A stretch of DNA of 64,000 nucleotides from Chitinophagaceae bacterium (GTDB lineage Bacteria > Bacteroidota > Bacteroidia > Chitinophagales > Chitinophagaceae). This document shows, in pieces, positions 1 through 8,552 of the stretch. Made by a program: the position numbers and the translations under genes. Where the stretch lies: NCBI GenBank assembly GCA_019638625.1, contig JAHBTK010000005.1, positions 124,001-188,000 of the forward strand. Direction: 5' to 3'. The first letter of the stretch is position 1. Each line of letters opens with the position of its first letter. Below the pieces are notes generated by a model, which saw only the letters and a list, made by a program, of their open reading frames with translations, ran no database searches and was not told the DNA's origin.

Positions 1-25
1 TTATTTATTTCACGAAATACTTTTC

Positions 26-1744
26 ATGAGTTATATTGACTGGATTGTATTAATTGTAACGCTTGCTTTGATTGTTGTTTACGGACTGATCAAGAGCCGT
101 ACCTCCAAAAATCTCGATGGCTATTTCCTGAGTAACCGGGAAATGCCCTGGTATATCGTGTTGTTCAGCATCATGGGCACCCAGGCCAGTGCTATCACTT
201 TCCTTTCTGCTCCCGGTCAGGCATATACCGATGGAATGCGTTTCGTGCAGTATTATTTTGGGTTACCTCTGGCGATGATCGTACTCTGCGTCACATTTGT
301 TCCCATATTTCATAAAAAAAAGCTGTACACCGCCTACGAGTTTTTGGAAAAACGATTTGATCTGAAAACAAGGACCCTTACTTCTTTCCTTTTTCTTCTT
401 CAGCGCGGCTTGTCTACCGGTATCAGTATTTATGCGCCAGCTATTATTTTGTCCTCGTTGTTGGGCTGGAATATTTACTGGACAAATATAGTGATGGGAG
501 GCGTGTTGATAATATATACCGTAACAGGCGGGGCAAGATCTGTGGCGTATACCCAGCAACTGCAACTGGCGATCATTTTTGCCAGTATGTTTATTGCCGG
601 TTACCTGGTGGTGAAATACCTGCCTGAAGGTATCGGTTTATTTGATGCGCTGAAAGTGGGGGGAGCGATGGGTAAAACAAACGTGGTGACCACAGGCTTC
701 AAAGGGGATGGCGGCTTCGACTGGAAAGACCGTTATAACCTGCTGAGCGGGATCATCGGTGGTTTCTTCCTGGCTCTTTCCTATTTTGGTACAGACCAAA
801 GCCAGGTTGGGCGATACCTGACGGCAAAATCCATCCGGGAAAGCAGGGTAGGGTTGTTGATGAATGGTTTGGTGAAAGTGCCTATGCAGTTCCTTATCTT
901 ATTGCTGGGTGTGTTGGTGTTTGCATTTTACCAGTTCAACAGCGCGCCTTTATTCTTCAACAAAACGCAGGTGGATAAGGTAATGCATTCGGAGCATGCC
1001 GGTACGCTGAATGAGATACAGGAGACCTATGAAAAAGCGGATGAAGAAAAAAAGAACCTGGTAAGGTCTTTTGCAGCCAATGGTAATTTCAGTTTATCTG
1101 AAACCGAAAAGCAGCAATTGACAAATATCAACCGCCAGCGCGATAGTTTGCGTACGTCCTTTAAAAAACTGGTGGAGCAACCCGGTATCCAGGGTGATTC
1201 TAATGATGCCAATTATATTTTTCTCCGGTTTGTAATGGACTATCTGCCACGCGGACTGGTCGGGTTGTTGATAGCAGTGATCTTTATTGCTTCCTGGGGC
1301 AGCATCGCCGCAGCGCTCAACTCTTTGTCATCCAGCACGATAGTGGATATCCACAAAAAATTTATTAATCGCAACATGTCCGACAAGGACGATTACCGCC
1401 TATCCAGGATCTATACATTTATTTGGGGGGTCTTCTGCATCATCGTGGCACAGTTTGCCTACAATATCGGTAATAGCCTGATTGAAGCTGTTAACATCCT
1501 GGGCTCGTTGTTTTACGGGGTTATCCTGGGTGTCTTCCTGTTGGCATTTTATTTCCGGTTTGTGAAAGGGAATGCTGTTTTCTGGAGCGCCATACTGGGA
1601 GAAATACTTGTTGTAGGGTTCTTTCTCTTAAACGAAAATCAGATTATCAACCTCAGCTTCTTGTGGCTGAATGCCATAGGAGCATTGGCCGTAGTAGGTT
1701 TTGCAGTTCTTATTCAGTTACTCTTCGCCCGTAAATTATCATAA
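26..1744 (+). CDS. Sodium:solute symporter (SSS/SLC5 family)
   Basis: The 572-residue protein is hydrophobic almost throughout, with about 13 predicted membrane helices. The N-terminal DGYFLSNREMPW stretch and the later GGARSVAYTQQLQ and SYFGTDQSQVGRYL motifs are typical of the sodium:solute symporter family, which couples inward sodium flow to uptake of sugars, amino acids or organic acids across the inner membrane. Residues about 311-393 form a charged, Lys/Glu-rich loop that interrupts the helices; such an insertion is seen in some Bacteroidota members. The ATG at 26 gives a normal N-terminus (family knowledge) and the gene is complete. The substrate cannot be read from the sequence, and no catabolic partner lies beside it in the window. 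Confidence 0.92.
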   Translation: MSYIDWIVLIVTLALIVVYGLIKSRTSKNLDGYFLSNREMPWYIVLFSIMGTQASAITFLSAPGQAYTDGMRFVQYYFGLPLAMIVLCVTFVPIFHKKKLYTAYEFLEKRFDLKTRTLTSFLFLLQRGLSTGISIYAPAIILSSLLGWNIYWTNIVMGGVLIIYTVTGGARSVAYTQQLQLAIIFASMFIAGYLVVKYLPEGIGLFDALKVGGAMGKTNVVTTGFKGDGGFDWKDRYNLLSGIIGGFFLALSYFGTDQSQVGRYLTAKSIRESRVGLLMNGLVKVPMQFLILLLGVLVFAFYQFNSAPLFFNKTQVDKVMHSEHAGTLNEIQETYEKADEEKKNLVRSFAANGNFSLSETEKQQLTNINRQRDSLRTSFKKLVEQPGIQGDSNDANYIFLRFVMDYLPRGLVGLLIAVIFIASWGSIAAALNSLSSSTIVDIHKKFINRNMSDKDDYRLSRIYTFIWGVFCIIVAQFAYNIGNSLIEAVNILGSLFYGVILGVFLLAFYFRFVKGNAVFWSAILGEILVVGFFLLNENQIINLSFLWLNAIGALAVVGFAVLIQLLFARKLS

Positions 1745-1753
1745 GTCATTCCC

Positions 1754-1790
1754 CTTTAATCGAAATAATAAGTGTTTTCACCGATTAAAG
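1754..1790 (+). terminator. Terminator-like hairpin after the symporter
   Basis: Perfect 9-bp arms (CTTTAATCG at 1754-1762 and CGATTAAAG at 1782-1790) flank a 19-nt loop and are followed by CTTTTAG. The T tract is short, so termination may be weak. Confidence 0.5.
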
Positions 1791-1863
1791 CTTTTAGTAG
1801 AAATTCTTATAGCTATCTTCACATCCGGATATCCAATTCCAAGAAACCGATAAAACTGTAAGT

Positions 1864-2541
1864 ATGAAAATCTATACATTATTGCGGGATAACCAGGAAA
1901 GTGGTTCGTTTACTTATGAAGAATTAGTCTCCAAAAAGTTGAGGAAACTGGATCTTATTTGGGTAGAAGGCGAAAGCATAGTCTGGAAATATCCGTCTGA
2001 AATTAAGGAGCTGAAAAAATATGTGCAGGAAGTTGCCCTAACAGATGCAACAGTTGTCAACTCCAGGAAAGAAAAACAAATCCGGCATTTCCATTGGAAA
2101 AAAGAACTGGCAACGGAACAGCAGCCCGTAACGGAAGAGATGCTCCTGAATGAGCAGGTATCGGATTATTTACCTGATGCCTATCTTTCCGATGTACCTG
2201 CCGGGTATGAATTCCTGCTGGAATTGGCGCCTGCAGATTACGATGCGTTACCGCAGGAGACTGTTGAAGAGGAAATACCTGTTAAAAACGAGCCAGGGTA
2301 TGATTATAAAGTACTGGGTACATCCCAGGTTATTGACACCCGTGAGGAAGTGGCGAACCCCGCTTTTTTTAGGTCAACTATAGAGTTGCCGGTGCGATAC
2401 AAAAGCAGCAAAATGGAGAAAGAGACGCCATCCGACGAACACCGGGTGAAAAAGAAAAACAGGCAAAGAAGGAAAAGAGCAACGAAACTACCCATGTTGT
2501 TAATGGTGATCGCTTCCGCCTTCATGCATCTCAAATTGTAA
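1864..2541 (+). CDS. GYF_2-like domain protein, function unknown
   Basis: Residues 1-55 resemble the GYF_2 (DUF4339) domain: an opening IYTLLRDNQESGSFTYEEL, then DLIWVEGES and a YPSEIKEL segment. In this family the domain is thought to bind peptides and is often attached to membrane anchors. The middle, residues 60-180, is acidic and low in complexity. The C-terminus is a strongly basic stretch (KKKNRQRRKR) followed by only about 15 hydrophobic residues, shorter than a full membrane helix. The paralogue at 2749 keeps a complete C-terminal helix, so this copy may have a shortened anchor. Function is unknown. Confidence 0.75.
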   Translation: MKIYTLLRDNQESGSFTYEELVSKKLRKLDLIWVEGESIVWKYPSEIKELKKYVQEVALTDATVVNSRKEKQIRHFHWKKELATEQQPVTEEMLLNEQVSDYLPDAYLSDVPAGYEFLLELAPADYDALPQETVEEEIPVKNEPGYDYKVLGTSQVIDTREEVANPAFFRSTIELPVRYKSSKMEKETPSDEHRVKKKNRQRRKRATKLPMLLMVIASAFMHLKL

Positions 2542-2611
2542 ACAAATGCTAAAAAAAATTATATTAATCTGAAAACTCTTTAAAAAATAAAATATTAGTT
2601 TTACCTTTCAT

Positions 2612-2637
2612 CAAAGTTTACCACATGGTAAACTTTG
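2612..2637. promoter_or_regulatory. Perfect 12-bp inverted repeat, operator-like
   Basis: Two perfect arms, CAAAGTTTACCA and TGGTAAACTTTG, are separated by CA. No T tract follows, so it is not an intrinsic terminator. It lies between the two GYF_2-like genes, about 112 bp before the second. Its compact symmetry fits a dimeric repressor site, but no cognate regulator is adjacent. Confidence 0.5.
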
Positions 2638-2748
2638 CTCGTAGAATAAACAGCCAGCCTCGAAAACGAATTCAATCCTCCATTTCCGTTGAACGACCAA
2701 GATAGCGCTCCTTCCTTTGAAAATGTTCCCTGATCAAAACCTGAGTTC

Positions 2749-3303
2749 ATGAAAGAGTATTTGCTATTAAGGAAAAATGTTCAGTCTGGTCCTTACGATC
2801 TAAACGAATTGGTATCACTTAACCTGCGGTCTGCAGATCTTATCTGGATTGAAGGAAAAAGTTTTAGCTGGAGATACCCGTCTGAAATTAGTGAGCTTTC
2901 TTCTTATGTGCAGGAGGTTGATGCACCGGTAATGGTTGTAACCCCGGGTGGAATGGATATCCCTGAAACGCAGCCCCGGCAGGAAGTCAAGCACAAAACA
3001 ATTGTAGCTATAAAACCCTCTGCGGGTAATCACAGTCTTTCGGTAAAGACAGTTGCGCCGCGAACAAATGTACTGAAGGTTCAGGTGCGTGAAAAAGAAC
3101 CGGAACCGGCAGAGGAGCATGATATACTCGCTATTAAGGAGAGTATTATTTCGAAAACAGCTCCCTCTTCTCAATCACCGGATTTAGTGATGGCGCCTGC
3201 CAGGGTAACTCAGACCGATAACAAGATTGAGTTTTTTGTGCTGGCGGTCGGCGCTATTTCACTCCTGGCAGTGTTGTACCTTCTTTTTACCACCAGCTAC
3301 TAA
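2749..3303 (+). CDS. GYF_2-like domain protein with C-terminal membrane anchor
   Basis: This is a 184-residue paralogue of the protein at 1864. Residues 1-55 align closely (YLLLRKNVQSGPYDLNELVS, DLIWIEGKS, YPSEISEL). A variable linker of about 100 residues follows, then one membrane helix at residues 161-180 (FFVLAVGAISLLAVLYLLF). The predicted form is a cytosolic GYF_2-like domain tethered to the inner membrane by its C-terminus. A tail-anchored adaptor role is inference. The gene sits 207 bp after its paralogue, with a perfect dyad between them, so it probably has its own promoter. Confidence 0.78.
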   Translation: MKEYLLLRKNVQSGPYDLNELVSLNLRSADLIWIEGKSFSWRYPSEISELSSYVQEVDAPVMVVTPGGMDIPETQPRQEVKHKTIVAIKPSAGNHSLSVKTVAPRTNVLKVQVREKEPEPAEEHDILAIKESIISKTAPSSQSPDLVMAPARVTQTDNKIEFFVLAVGAISLLAVLYLLFTTSY

Positions 3304-3354
3304 AATTGTAATAATATTGTAGTGTTATGTTAAATTTAAAATGTCGTATAATAT

Positions 3355-3371
3355 GCCACGAATTCCGTGGC
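3355..3371. repeat. Short inverted repeat
   Basis: Arms GCCACG and CGTGGC around AATTC lie between the GYF_2-like gene and the DUF4342 gene. There is no T run, so it could be a weak stop signal or an operator. Confidence 0.3.
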
Positions 3372-3432
3372 TATTGTAAAACTACGATGCGTTTAACTTA
3401 GCAGTAGTAGTATTATTCTGAAAGTTACAATT

Positions 3433-3726
3433 ATGGGTAAAACATTCTCAGAGTCATTTACGATCAGGGGAGAACAGGTAGTAAATAAAATAAAGGAGCT
3501 TGTAAGGGAAGGGAATATCCGAAAGATCACGATCAACGACAAAGACGGGAAGGAAATTATGTCTTTTCCCCTTACAATAGGAGTGGTGGGCGTTGTGATC
3601 GCCCCGGTGCTGGCGGCTATAGGCGCTGCGGCCGCATTGATCGGCGACTGCTCCATTTCTGTTGAAAGAGAAGTGAAAGAAGATGACGAGGCGGAGAAGG
3701 ATCCCTCAACTCCCGGTGATCAGTAA
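3433..3726 (+). CDS. DUF4342 domain protein
   Basis: This small 97-residue protein matches the usual DUF4342 plan. An N-terminal SESFTIRGEQVVNKIKELV helix is followed by a short strand pair (KITINDKDGKEIMSFPL), a hydrophobic stretch rich in Gly and Ala at residues 48-73 (TIGVVGVVIAPVLAAIGAAA), and a CSISVERE segment. The tail is acidic. The family is widespread in bacteria and its function is unknown; the hydrophobic stretch suggests membrane association. The start is the only ATG before the conserved region. Confidence 0.85.
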   Translation: MGKTFSESFTIRGEQVVNKIKELVREGNIRKITINDKDGKEIMSFPLTIGVVGVVIAPVLAAIGAAAALIGDCSISVEREVKEDDEAEKDPSTPGDQ

Positions 3727-3806
3727 GCGCTGCAGAAACTTTTGGTATCGCCACTTCAACTGATTATAAGTGTTCCAAATCAATGCGGAGATGACATAAA
3801 CGTTTG

Positions 3807-3977
3807 ACGTCATCTCGAATGGAACGCCGCCTGGCAGACAGGCAGGAAGTGTAATGAGAGATCTCACGTACCTTCATGAGATATCTCCCTTCGCTCGATA
3901 TGACGATTGACTATCAGTTTGTTTTTTACAGGTTTTCCGTTGCAAATATTGACCTGCTTCCACAAAACGGCGGGCAA
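3807..3977. repeat. Intergenic REP-like repeat, copy A
   Basis: The gene-free stretch 3727-4195 holds an element starting near GTCATCTCGAATGG and continuing through GAGATCTC. It then carries a near-inverted GAGATATCTCCCTTCGC and a CGATATGAC end, followed by about 60 bp (CAGGTTTTCCGTTGCAAATA and on to ACAAAACGGCGG) that reappears near 4820. A small CCTGnnnnnCAGG module sits inside. Copy B at 4700-4872 has the same order of blocks. A related CCATACGGGGAGCGTC block at 4086 recurs at 4634. No open reading frame here looks real. Confidence 0.7.
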
Positions 3978-4195
3978 AAAAACAGCACGGACTTAAGCTC
4001 GTTGATAAACAGCAGCTCACGGGATATATTATTGGTATCCCAACCGCAGGGCAGGAGGGAGATCTATCCTCGGGAGAGAAATTCCATACGGGGAGCGTCT
4101 CGCTTGTGCCACATTTCCCAGCAACTGATCTTCTTTTCGACCGGATATTATGAGTTTCATTTATTTGAGCTATATTGAAAGCTGAAACATTAGTA

Positions 4196-4558
4196 ATGAA
4201 AAATATACTCAAAAACCTCCGGCTTCATTTGCCGGAAGTGCTGATTGCGCTGTCGGCTACTTTTTGTTTAGTAGGTGACATAATATACAGTTCTACTGGC
4301 TTCTTCACATTATTATGCGCCATGGTGCTGTTGTCCTTACTGGTATTGGTAACCTGGCGGAACAGGTTCTTTGCGCTGAGCCTGGCATTTGTTTTTGGTT
4401 TTGTAAGCTTTTGCATGTTGCTGGCAGTACTGGCTGAATTCATGAAATTTCAGGCAGGACAGGGTTGGCAACTCCTTATACCCGGCGCAGGGTTGTTCGG
4501 TGGGTTAACTGCCGCTTCCATTTATCTTCCGAAGAAATATATCCACCAGTTGCAATAG
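4196..4558 (+). CDS. Small four-helix membrane protein, unknown
   Basis: From the ATG at 4196 the product is 120 residues; an in-frame TTG at 4175 would add seven. About four hydrophobic segments fill most of the length (PEVLIALSATFCLVGDIIY, FTLLCAMVLLSLLVLVTW, FALSLAFVFGFVSFCMLLAV and LLIPGAGLFGGLTAASIYL). There is no recognisable domain. The gene is isolated between two copies of an intergenic repeat, which suggests accessory or lineage-specific content. Function unknown. Confidence 0.65.
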   Translation: MKNILKNLRLHLPEVLIALSATFCLVGDIIYSSTGFFTLLCAMVLLSLLVLVTWRNRFFALSLAFVFGFVSFCMLLAVLAEFMKFQAGQGWQLLIPGAGLFGGLTAASIYLPKKYIHQLQ

Positions 4559-4699
4559 ACGGAACGTAGCATTTGAACTGCCTATAAGGACACGTGCAGG
4601 GGTAACCAGCGCCTGCACGAACGATATTCTTCCATACGAGGAGCGTCCTGCTTATGCCATCCGATTAATATTCGGGTTGGTCGTATGGGCTCTCCTTCG

Positions 4700-4872
4700 A
4701 TTGTCATTGGCAATGAAACGCCTGCTTGCAGGACGGGCAGGAAGTGTAATGAGACATCTCCCTTACCTTCATGAGAGTTCTCCCTTCGCTCGATATGATG
4801 ATTGACTATCTGCTTGTTTTTAACAGGTTTTCCGTTGCAAATATTGACCTGCTTCTACAAAACGGCGGACAA
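4700..4872. repeat. Intergenic REP-like repeat, copy B
   Basis: This repeats copy A (3807-3977) in direct orientation. Shared blocks are the AGGAAGTGTAATGAGA start, CTTCATGAGA, TCTCCCTTCGCTCGATATGA, a tract of about 20 bp beginning CAGGTTTTCCG, and GACCTGCTTC.ACAAAACGGCG. Identity is high in the second half and lower in the first. The gene-free stretch 4559-4884 contains nothing else convincing. Confidence 0.7.
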
Positions 4873-4884
4873 AAAAGAGGCTTT

Positions 4885-5772
4885 TTAGTTGGTTACCCTG
4901 AAGTTAAAGATAATGGTTCCTCTTTGCTCATCGCCGGCGCCAAATTTTAGTTCACGGGCTTTGCGAAGCGCTATTTCCTTCATCGTGGCATTTGAAGTGG
5001 TAGACCCTCTTGGTTGGTAAGTGGCAGCAGTAACCGCGCCAGATGCATCCACAGAAAGATCAACCGCAACTTTGGCGTTTTCATTAAACTCATCCCGGAA
5101 TGTAGGCTGGCGAACAATCGCACGTCCCTTCAGACTGCCCTGAATAGTATAACTGCCATTCCCGCTTCCTCCGAAGCCATCATAGTTTTTGGAGTTGGGA
5201 TCACCATCTATTTTCCCCCTGTCTCCGCTTCCGGTGGTATTACCTTCACTTTTACTGTTGTTCCAACTGTCGGCATTATTGCCCCCGGGGCCACTTCCGT
5301 CTCCACCCTTATAGGTTGCTTTGGGTTTCGGAGGGGCAGGCTGGGGATTTTCAACCACCGGCTGGGGTTTGGTTTCTGCCGCTTTTTTAACGGTTGTATT
5401 TTCTTTGGTAGGTAAAGTAGTACTTTTTGGATCAGCAACTTTTGGTTTGGGTACGCTCACATCCGGCGCTTCTTTATCATTGTCGTCTGTTTCCACCGCT
5501 TTTACGCTTTGCACCGGCGCTTTTTCCACACGGGGAGGGGTGTTCACCACCTGTTCAGCGGCCGATGGCGGACCCGGACGCAGCGGTTGTACATCACCGG
5601 AGCCGTCCTCATCGATACCCAGGTTTACTTCCAACCCCTCTTCAAAAACGGGTTCCTGGATAACAGGCGCAGACCAGGAAACGAGAAAAAATATTAAAAA
5701 CAATCCGCCCGATATTACACCGGTAATCGTGCCTGCTTTTACATTTTTAGAGGTTTCAAAATCCTGTGACAT
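4885..5772 (-). CDS. TonB-like energy transducer protein
   Basis: The 295-residue protein has the three-part plan of TonB. One N-terminal membrane helix lies at residues 17-35 (TGVISGGLFLIFFLVSW). A long Pro/Lys/Glu-rich periplasmic spacer covers residues 60-190, with repeated KP/QP and Gly/Asn-rich stretches. A C-terminal alpha/beta domain of about 90 residues contains VAVDLSVDASGAVTAATYQP and RKARELKF. TonB proteins pass proton-motive energy from ExbB/ExbD to outer-membrane receptors. No exbB/exbD lies beside it. The window carries three TonB-dependent outer-membrane proteins, so it may serve any of them. The last C-terminal strand (TIIFNFRV) is intact. Confidence 0.8.
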   Translation of the reverse strand: MSQDFETSKNVKAGTITGVISGGLFLIFFLVSWSAPVIQEPVFEEGLEVNLGIDEDGSGDVQPLRPGPPSAAEQVVNTPPRVEKAPVQSVKAVETDDNDKEAPDVSVPKPKVADPKSTTLPTKENTTVKKAAETKPQPVVENPQPAPPKPKATYKGGDGSGPGGNNADSWNNSKSEGNTTGSGDRGKIDGDPNSKNYDGFGGSGNGSYTIQGSLKGRAIVRQPTFRDEFNENAKVAVDLSVDASGAVTAATYQPRGSTTSNATMKEIALRKARELKFGAGDEQRGTIIFNFRVTN

Positions 5773-5797
5773 GGGAGTTAATTTAGTACAATTAACA

Positions 5798-5823
5798 CAA
5801 ATGTAAACATCTTATTGTTACAA
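5798..5823 (-). promoter_or_regulatory. Promoter candidate for the TonB-like gene
   Basis: On the minus strand TACATTTG (5805 to 5798) matches the Bacteroidota -7 consensus TAnnTTTG. A TTG lies 15 nt further upstream, a little closer than usual for the -33 box. The site is about 26 bp before the start codon. Confidence 0.5.
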
Positions 5824-5870
5824 TCCTGTGAATATATGGAAGCCGGGCAACCGGTTGCCCGGAAAAACAA

Positions 5871-5903
5871 TTTGTTGCTATGATAATTAAGCCTATAACT
5901 TTG
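5871..5903 (+). promoter_or_regulatory. Promoter candidate for kup
   Basis: TTTGTTG (5871-5877) precedes an exact -7 element TAACTTTG (5896-5903); the TTG at 5875-5877 leaves an 18-nt spacer. Transcription would start near 5910, after the TTG codon at 5908, so the GTG at 5947 is the more likely translation start. Confidence 0.6.
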
Positions 5904-5946
5904 ACGTTTGTTTACCAGGGTAAACGAACTTTTAACCTGCATCAAA

Positions 5947-7923
5947 GTGGGCAAACACAGCAGCAAGGCCAGCCTGGCTGGTCTTATTATAGCTTTAGGA
6001 ATTATCTACGGAGATATCGGCACTTCTCCATTATACGTTTTCAATGCAATTATATCCAACAGGGCCATAACGGAGCACCTGGTAATCGGTAGCCTCTCCT
6101 GTATTATCTGGACATTGACCTTGCAGACCACCGTAAAATATGTCATCCTGGTCTTAAGGGCGGATAACAAGGGGGAAGGTGGTATTTTTGCGCTTTACGC
6201 GCTGGTAAGGCGCAGGAGAAAATGGCTGGTGCTGCCGGCGATGATAGGAGGCGCAGCCCTCCTGGCAGACGGGATGATAACACCGCCCATTACCATCACT
6301 TCCGCTATTGAAGGTTTGCAGAAAAACTCCACGTTCCGGGATATACAGGAGTATATCATCTACATCGTTATCGCGATACTGGCGTTGTTCTTCTTCCTGC
6401 AGCAATTCGGCACTTATTCTATCGGTAGGTTTTTCGGACCGGTGATGGTACTTTGGTTTTCGATGCTGGCCCTCCTGGGCGGGTGGCATCTCTTTGATGA
6501 TATTTCTATTCTGAAAGCGTTTAACCCGGTGTACGCTTTTGATTTACTCAGTTCCCATCCGGGTGCTTTATGGATTCTCGGCGCGGTTTTTTTGTGTACG
6601 ACGGGAGCAGAAGCGTTGTACAGCGACCTGGGGCATTGTGGCAAGGAGAATATCAGGATCACCTGGATTTTCGTGAAAGCCTGTCTGGTACTTAATTATC
6701 TCGGGCAGGGCGCCAGTCTCCTGAAATATCACAAAGACCTTCCCGCCGGGTTACATGCAGATATTAATCCTTTTTTCGACCTGATGCCGGACTGGTTTGT
6801 TATTCCCGGGGTAATACTGGCGGCCACCGCCGCGGTCATTGCCAGCCAGGCGATGATATCCGGGTCTTACACATTGATCGGCGAGGCGATGCGATTAAAT
6901 CTCTGGCCCCGGCTGAAGATCAGGTATCCGTCGGAGGAAAAGGGGCAATTATTTATTCCCTGGTTAAACGCCCTCATGTTCGTTGGTTGTGTGGGAGTGG
7001 TACTGTACTTCAAAACCTCCGCCAATATGGAAGCCGCTTACGGACTTGCCATCATTGTTACCATGCTGGCAACGACCATCCTCTTTGCCAATTACCTGGT
7101 CAGTCATCGTGTGAAGCCTGCGTTCATCTGGGTATTCCTGATAGGGTATCTGCTTATAGAAGGCACATATCTTATGGCTTTGTTGCAGAAGCTTGCGCAT
7201 GGAGGATATATTACCGTAATGATCGGTGGTTTCATGTTCCTGGTGATGTATATATGGTACAGGAGCCGGAAGATAAAAAACCGTTATGTGGAATTCGTAC
7301 GGCTTGAAGACTATCTGCCGATGCTGCAGGAACTGAGTAATGATCAGACGGTTCCCAAATACGCGACGCACCTGGTGTATCTTACCAGCGCCAACAACCA
7401 CAAGGAGATAGAACATAAGATCATTTATTCGATACTGAACAGAAAGCCCAAGCGGGCGGATATCTACTGGTTTATACATGTAGACACCCTGGACATCCCT
7501 TATGGCAGCGAGTATGAAGTAGAAACCATTATACCCAATGAAGTGATCAGGGTGGAGTTCAGACTCGGGTTCCGGGTGGAGCCCCGCATCAATATCATGT
7601 TCCGGAAAGTGATTGAAGATATGGTATCCAACGGGGAAGTAAATATTACCAGCCGGTACGAAAGCCTGCAACGCAATAACGTGGTAGGCGATTTTCAGTT
7701 TATAGTAATAGAAAAATTCCTCAGCATCGACAATGAATTGCCGTTCTGGGAAAAGCTGATCATGAAAGGGTATTTCTGGATCAAGGAAGTGAGCCTGTCA
7801 GAAGAAAGAGGTTTTGGGCTTGACCCGAGTTATGTGACTGTCGAGAAGTTTCCGCTGATCGTTGCCCCGTTCAAAAACCTGAACCTGACGAGGATCTTTA
7901 AAGATGATCCGGGAAAAAGCTGA
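5947..7923 (+). CDS. kup: Kup-type potassium uptake protein
   Basis: The protein belongs to the KUP/HAK/KT potassium transporter family, probably potassium-proton symporters of the inner membrane. The signature GIIYGDIGTSPLYV lies near the N-terminus, followed by NKGEGGIFALYALV, ADGMITPPITI, GAEALYSDLGH and TLIGEAMRL. About 12 membrane helices fill the first 430 residues, and a soluble C-terminal domain of about 220 residues follows, as is normal for the family. The frame opens at TTG 5908, but no ATG is available, and the GTG at 5947 (658 residues) lies after the predicted transcription start and fits family N-termini. It is divergent from the TonB-like gene. Confidence 0.93.
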   Translation: MGKHSSKASLAGLIIALGIIYGDIGTSPLYVFNAIISNRAITEHLVIGSLSCIIWTLTLQTTVKYVILVLRADNKGEGGIFALYALVRRRRKWLVLPAMIGGAALLADGMITPPITITSAIEGLQKNSTFRDIQEYIIYIVIAILALFFFLQQFGTYSIGRFFGPVMVLWFSMLALLGGWHLFDDISILKAFNPVYAFDLLSSHPGALWILGAVFLCTTGAEALYSDLGHCGKENIRITWIFVKACLVLNYLGQGASLLKYHKDLPAGLHADINPFFDLMPDWFVIPGVILAATAAVIASQAMISGSYTLIGEAMRLNLWPRLKIRYPSEEKGQLFIPWLNALMFVGCVGVVLYFKTSANMEAAYGLAIIVTMLATTILFANYLVSHRVKPAFIWVFLIGYLLIEGTYLMALLQKLAHGGYITVMIGGFMFLVMYIWYRSRKIKNRYVEFVRLEDYLPMLQELSNDQTVPKYATHLVYLTSANNHKEIEHKIIYSILNRKPKRADIYWFIHVDTLDIPYGSEYEVETIIPNEVIRVEFRLGFRVEPRINIMFRKVIEDMVSNGEVNITSRYESLQRNNVVGDFQFIVIEKFLSIDNELPFWEKLIMKGYFWIKEVSLSEERGFGLDPSYVTVEKFPLIVAPFKNLNLTRIFKDDPGKS

Positions 7924-7937
7924 ATACGGAATGGTGA

Positions 7938-8447
7938 TCAGATTTGTTTAAGCACTTTTTTAGCGCGGCTTTTGAATGCGGCCGTTTGATGCGGCATCTG
8001 TTCTTCTATCAATAGTTTCAGTTCCGGAATGATCTCCGGGTATGTTTTTGCCAGGTTTTGAAGCACCGTCAGGGAAAAAGCTTTCACGGCTACCGCCTCC
8101 TTAGGGTCTGCCACATACCCGAAGCAGATATTCATTACCTCCCCCTGCAAAAACTCCGGTATCTCCACATGTTGCAGCAGGCGCACAGTATTTCTCCTTA
8201 CTGCATTGTGCAGACCGTCTTTTTTCAGGTTAAGGACAATTTTTTTCAGGTGTTTTTTTATTAACGCCGGATGTTCGATCACGCAATAACTTAGTGGCCA
8301 GGCAGCTCTTTGCACTATCCTGAATTCATCATTCAAAAAAATACTCACCAGTTCGTCAAACCGTTCCTGGTGATTACCGATATAGGCAACAATCCGGTTG
8401 CACTGGCTCCGGGAATGTTCCTTCAACAGGGTTTCTCTGATATCCAT
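7938..8447 (-). CDS. HEAT-like helical repeat protein, unknown
   Basis: This 169-residue soluble protein is predicted all-helical, with pairs of amphipathic helices resembling HEAT/adaptin-like repeats (VSIFLNDEFRIVQRAAWPL, RRNTVRLLQHVEIP, AVAVKAFSLTVLQNLAKTYP, IPELKLLIEE). It has no signal peptide or catalytic motif. Such proteins usually act as interaction scaffolds. It is convergent with kup, 14 bp away. No specific function can be assigned. Confidence 0.7.
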   Translation of the reverse strand: MDIRETLLKEHSRSQCNRIVAYIGNHQERFDELVSIFLNDEFRIVQRAAWPLSYCVIEHPALIKKHLKKIVLNLKKDGLHNAVRRNTVRLLQHVEIPEFLQGEVMNICFGYVADPKEAVAVKAFSLTVLQNLAKTYPEIIPELKLLIEEQMPHQTAAFKSRAKKVLKQI

Positions 8448-8552
8448 TTGCGCTAAAATTACGAAAACGTTTGTGTGATTTCTGAAGAATAAGTCGCCAA
8501 ACAGGGCTGCTTTTTTTCTAATACTATATCTTTAATCAATTTTATTACCAAC

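Noticed and set aside
3876..4178. 100-codon open frame in the first repeat region
   Set aside because: It overlaps the REP-like repeat and shows no protein-like pattern.
6964..7671. 235-codon open frame antisense to kup
   Set aside because: It lies wholly inside kup and shows no protein-like features.
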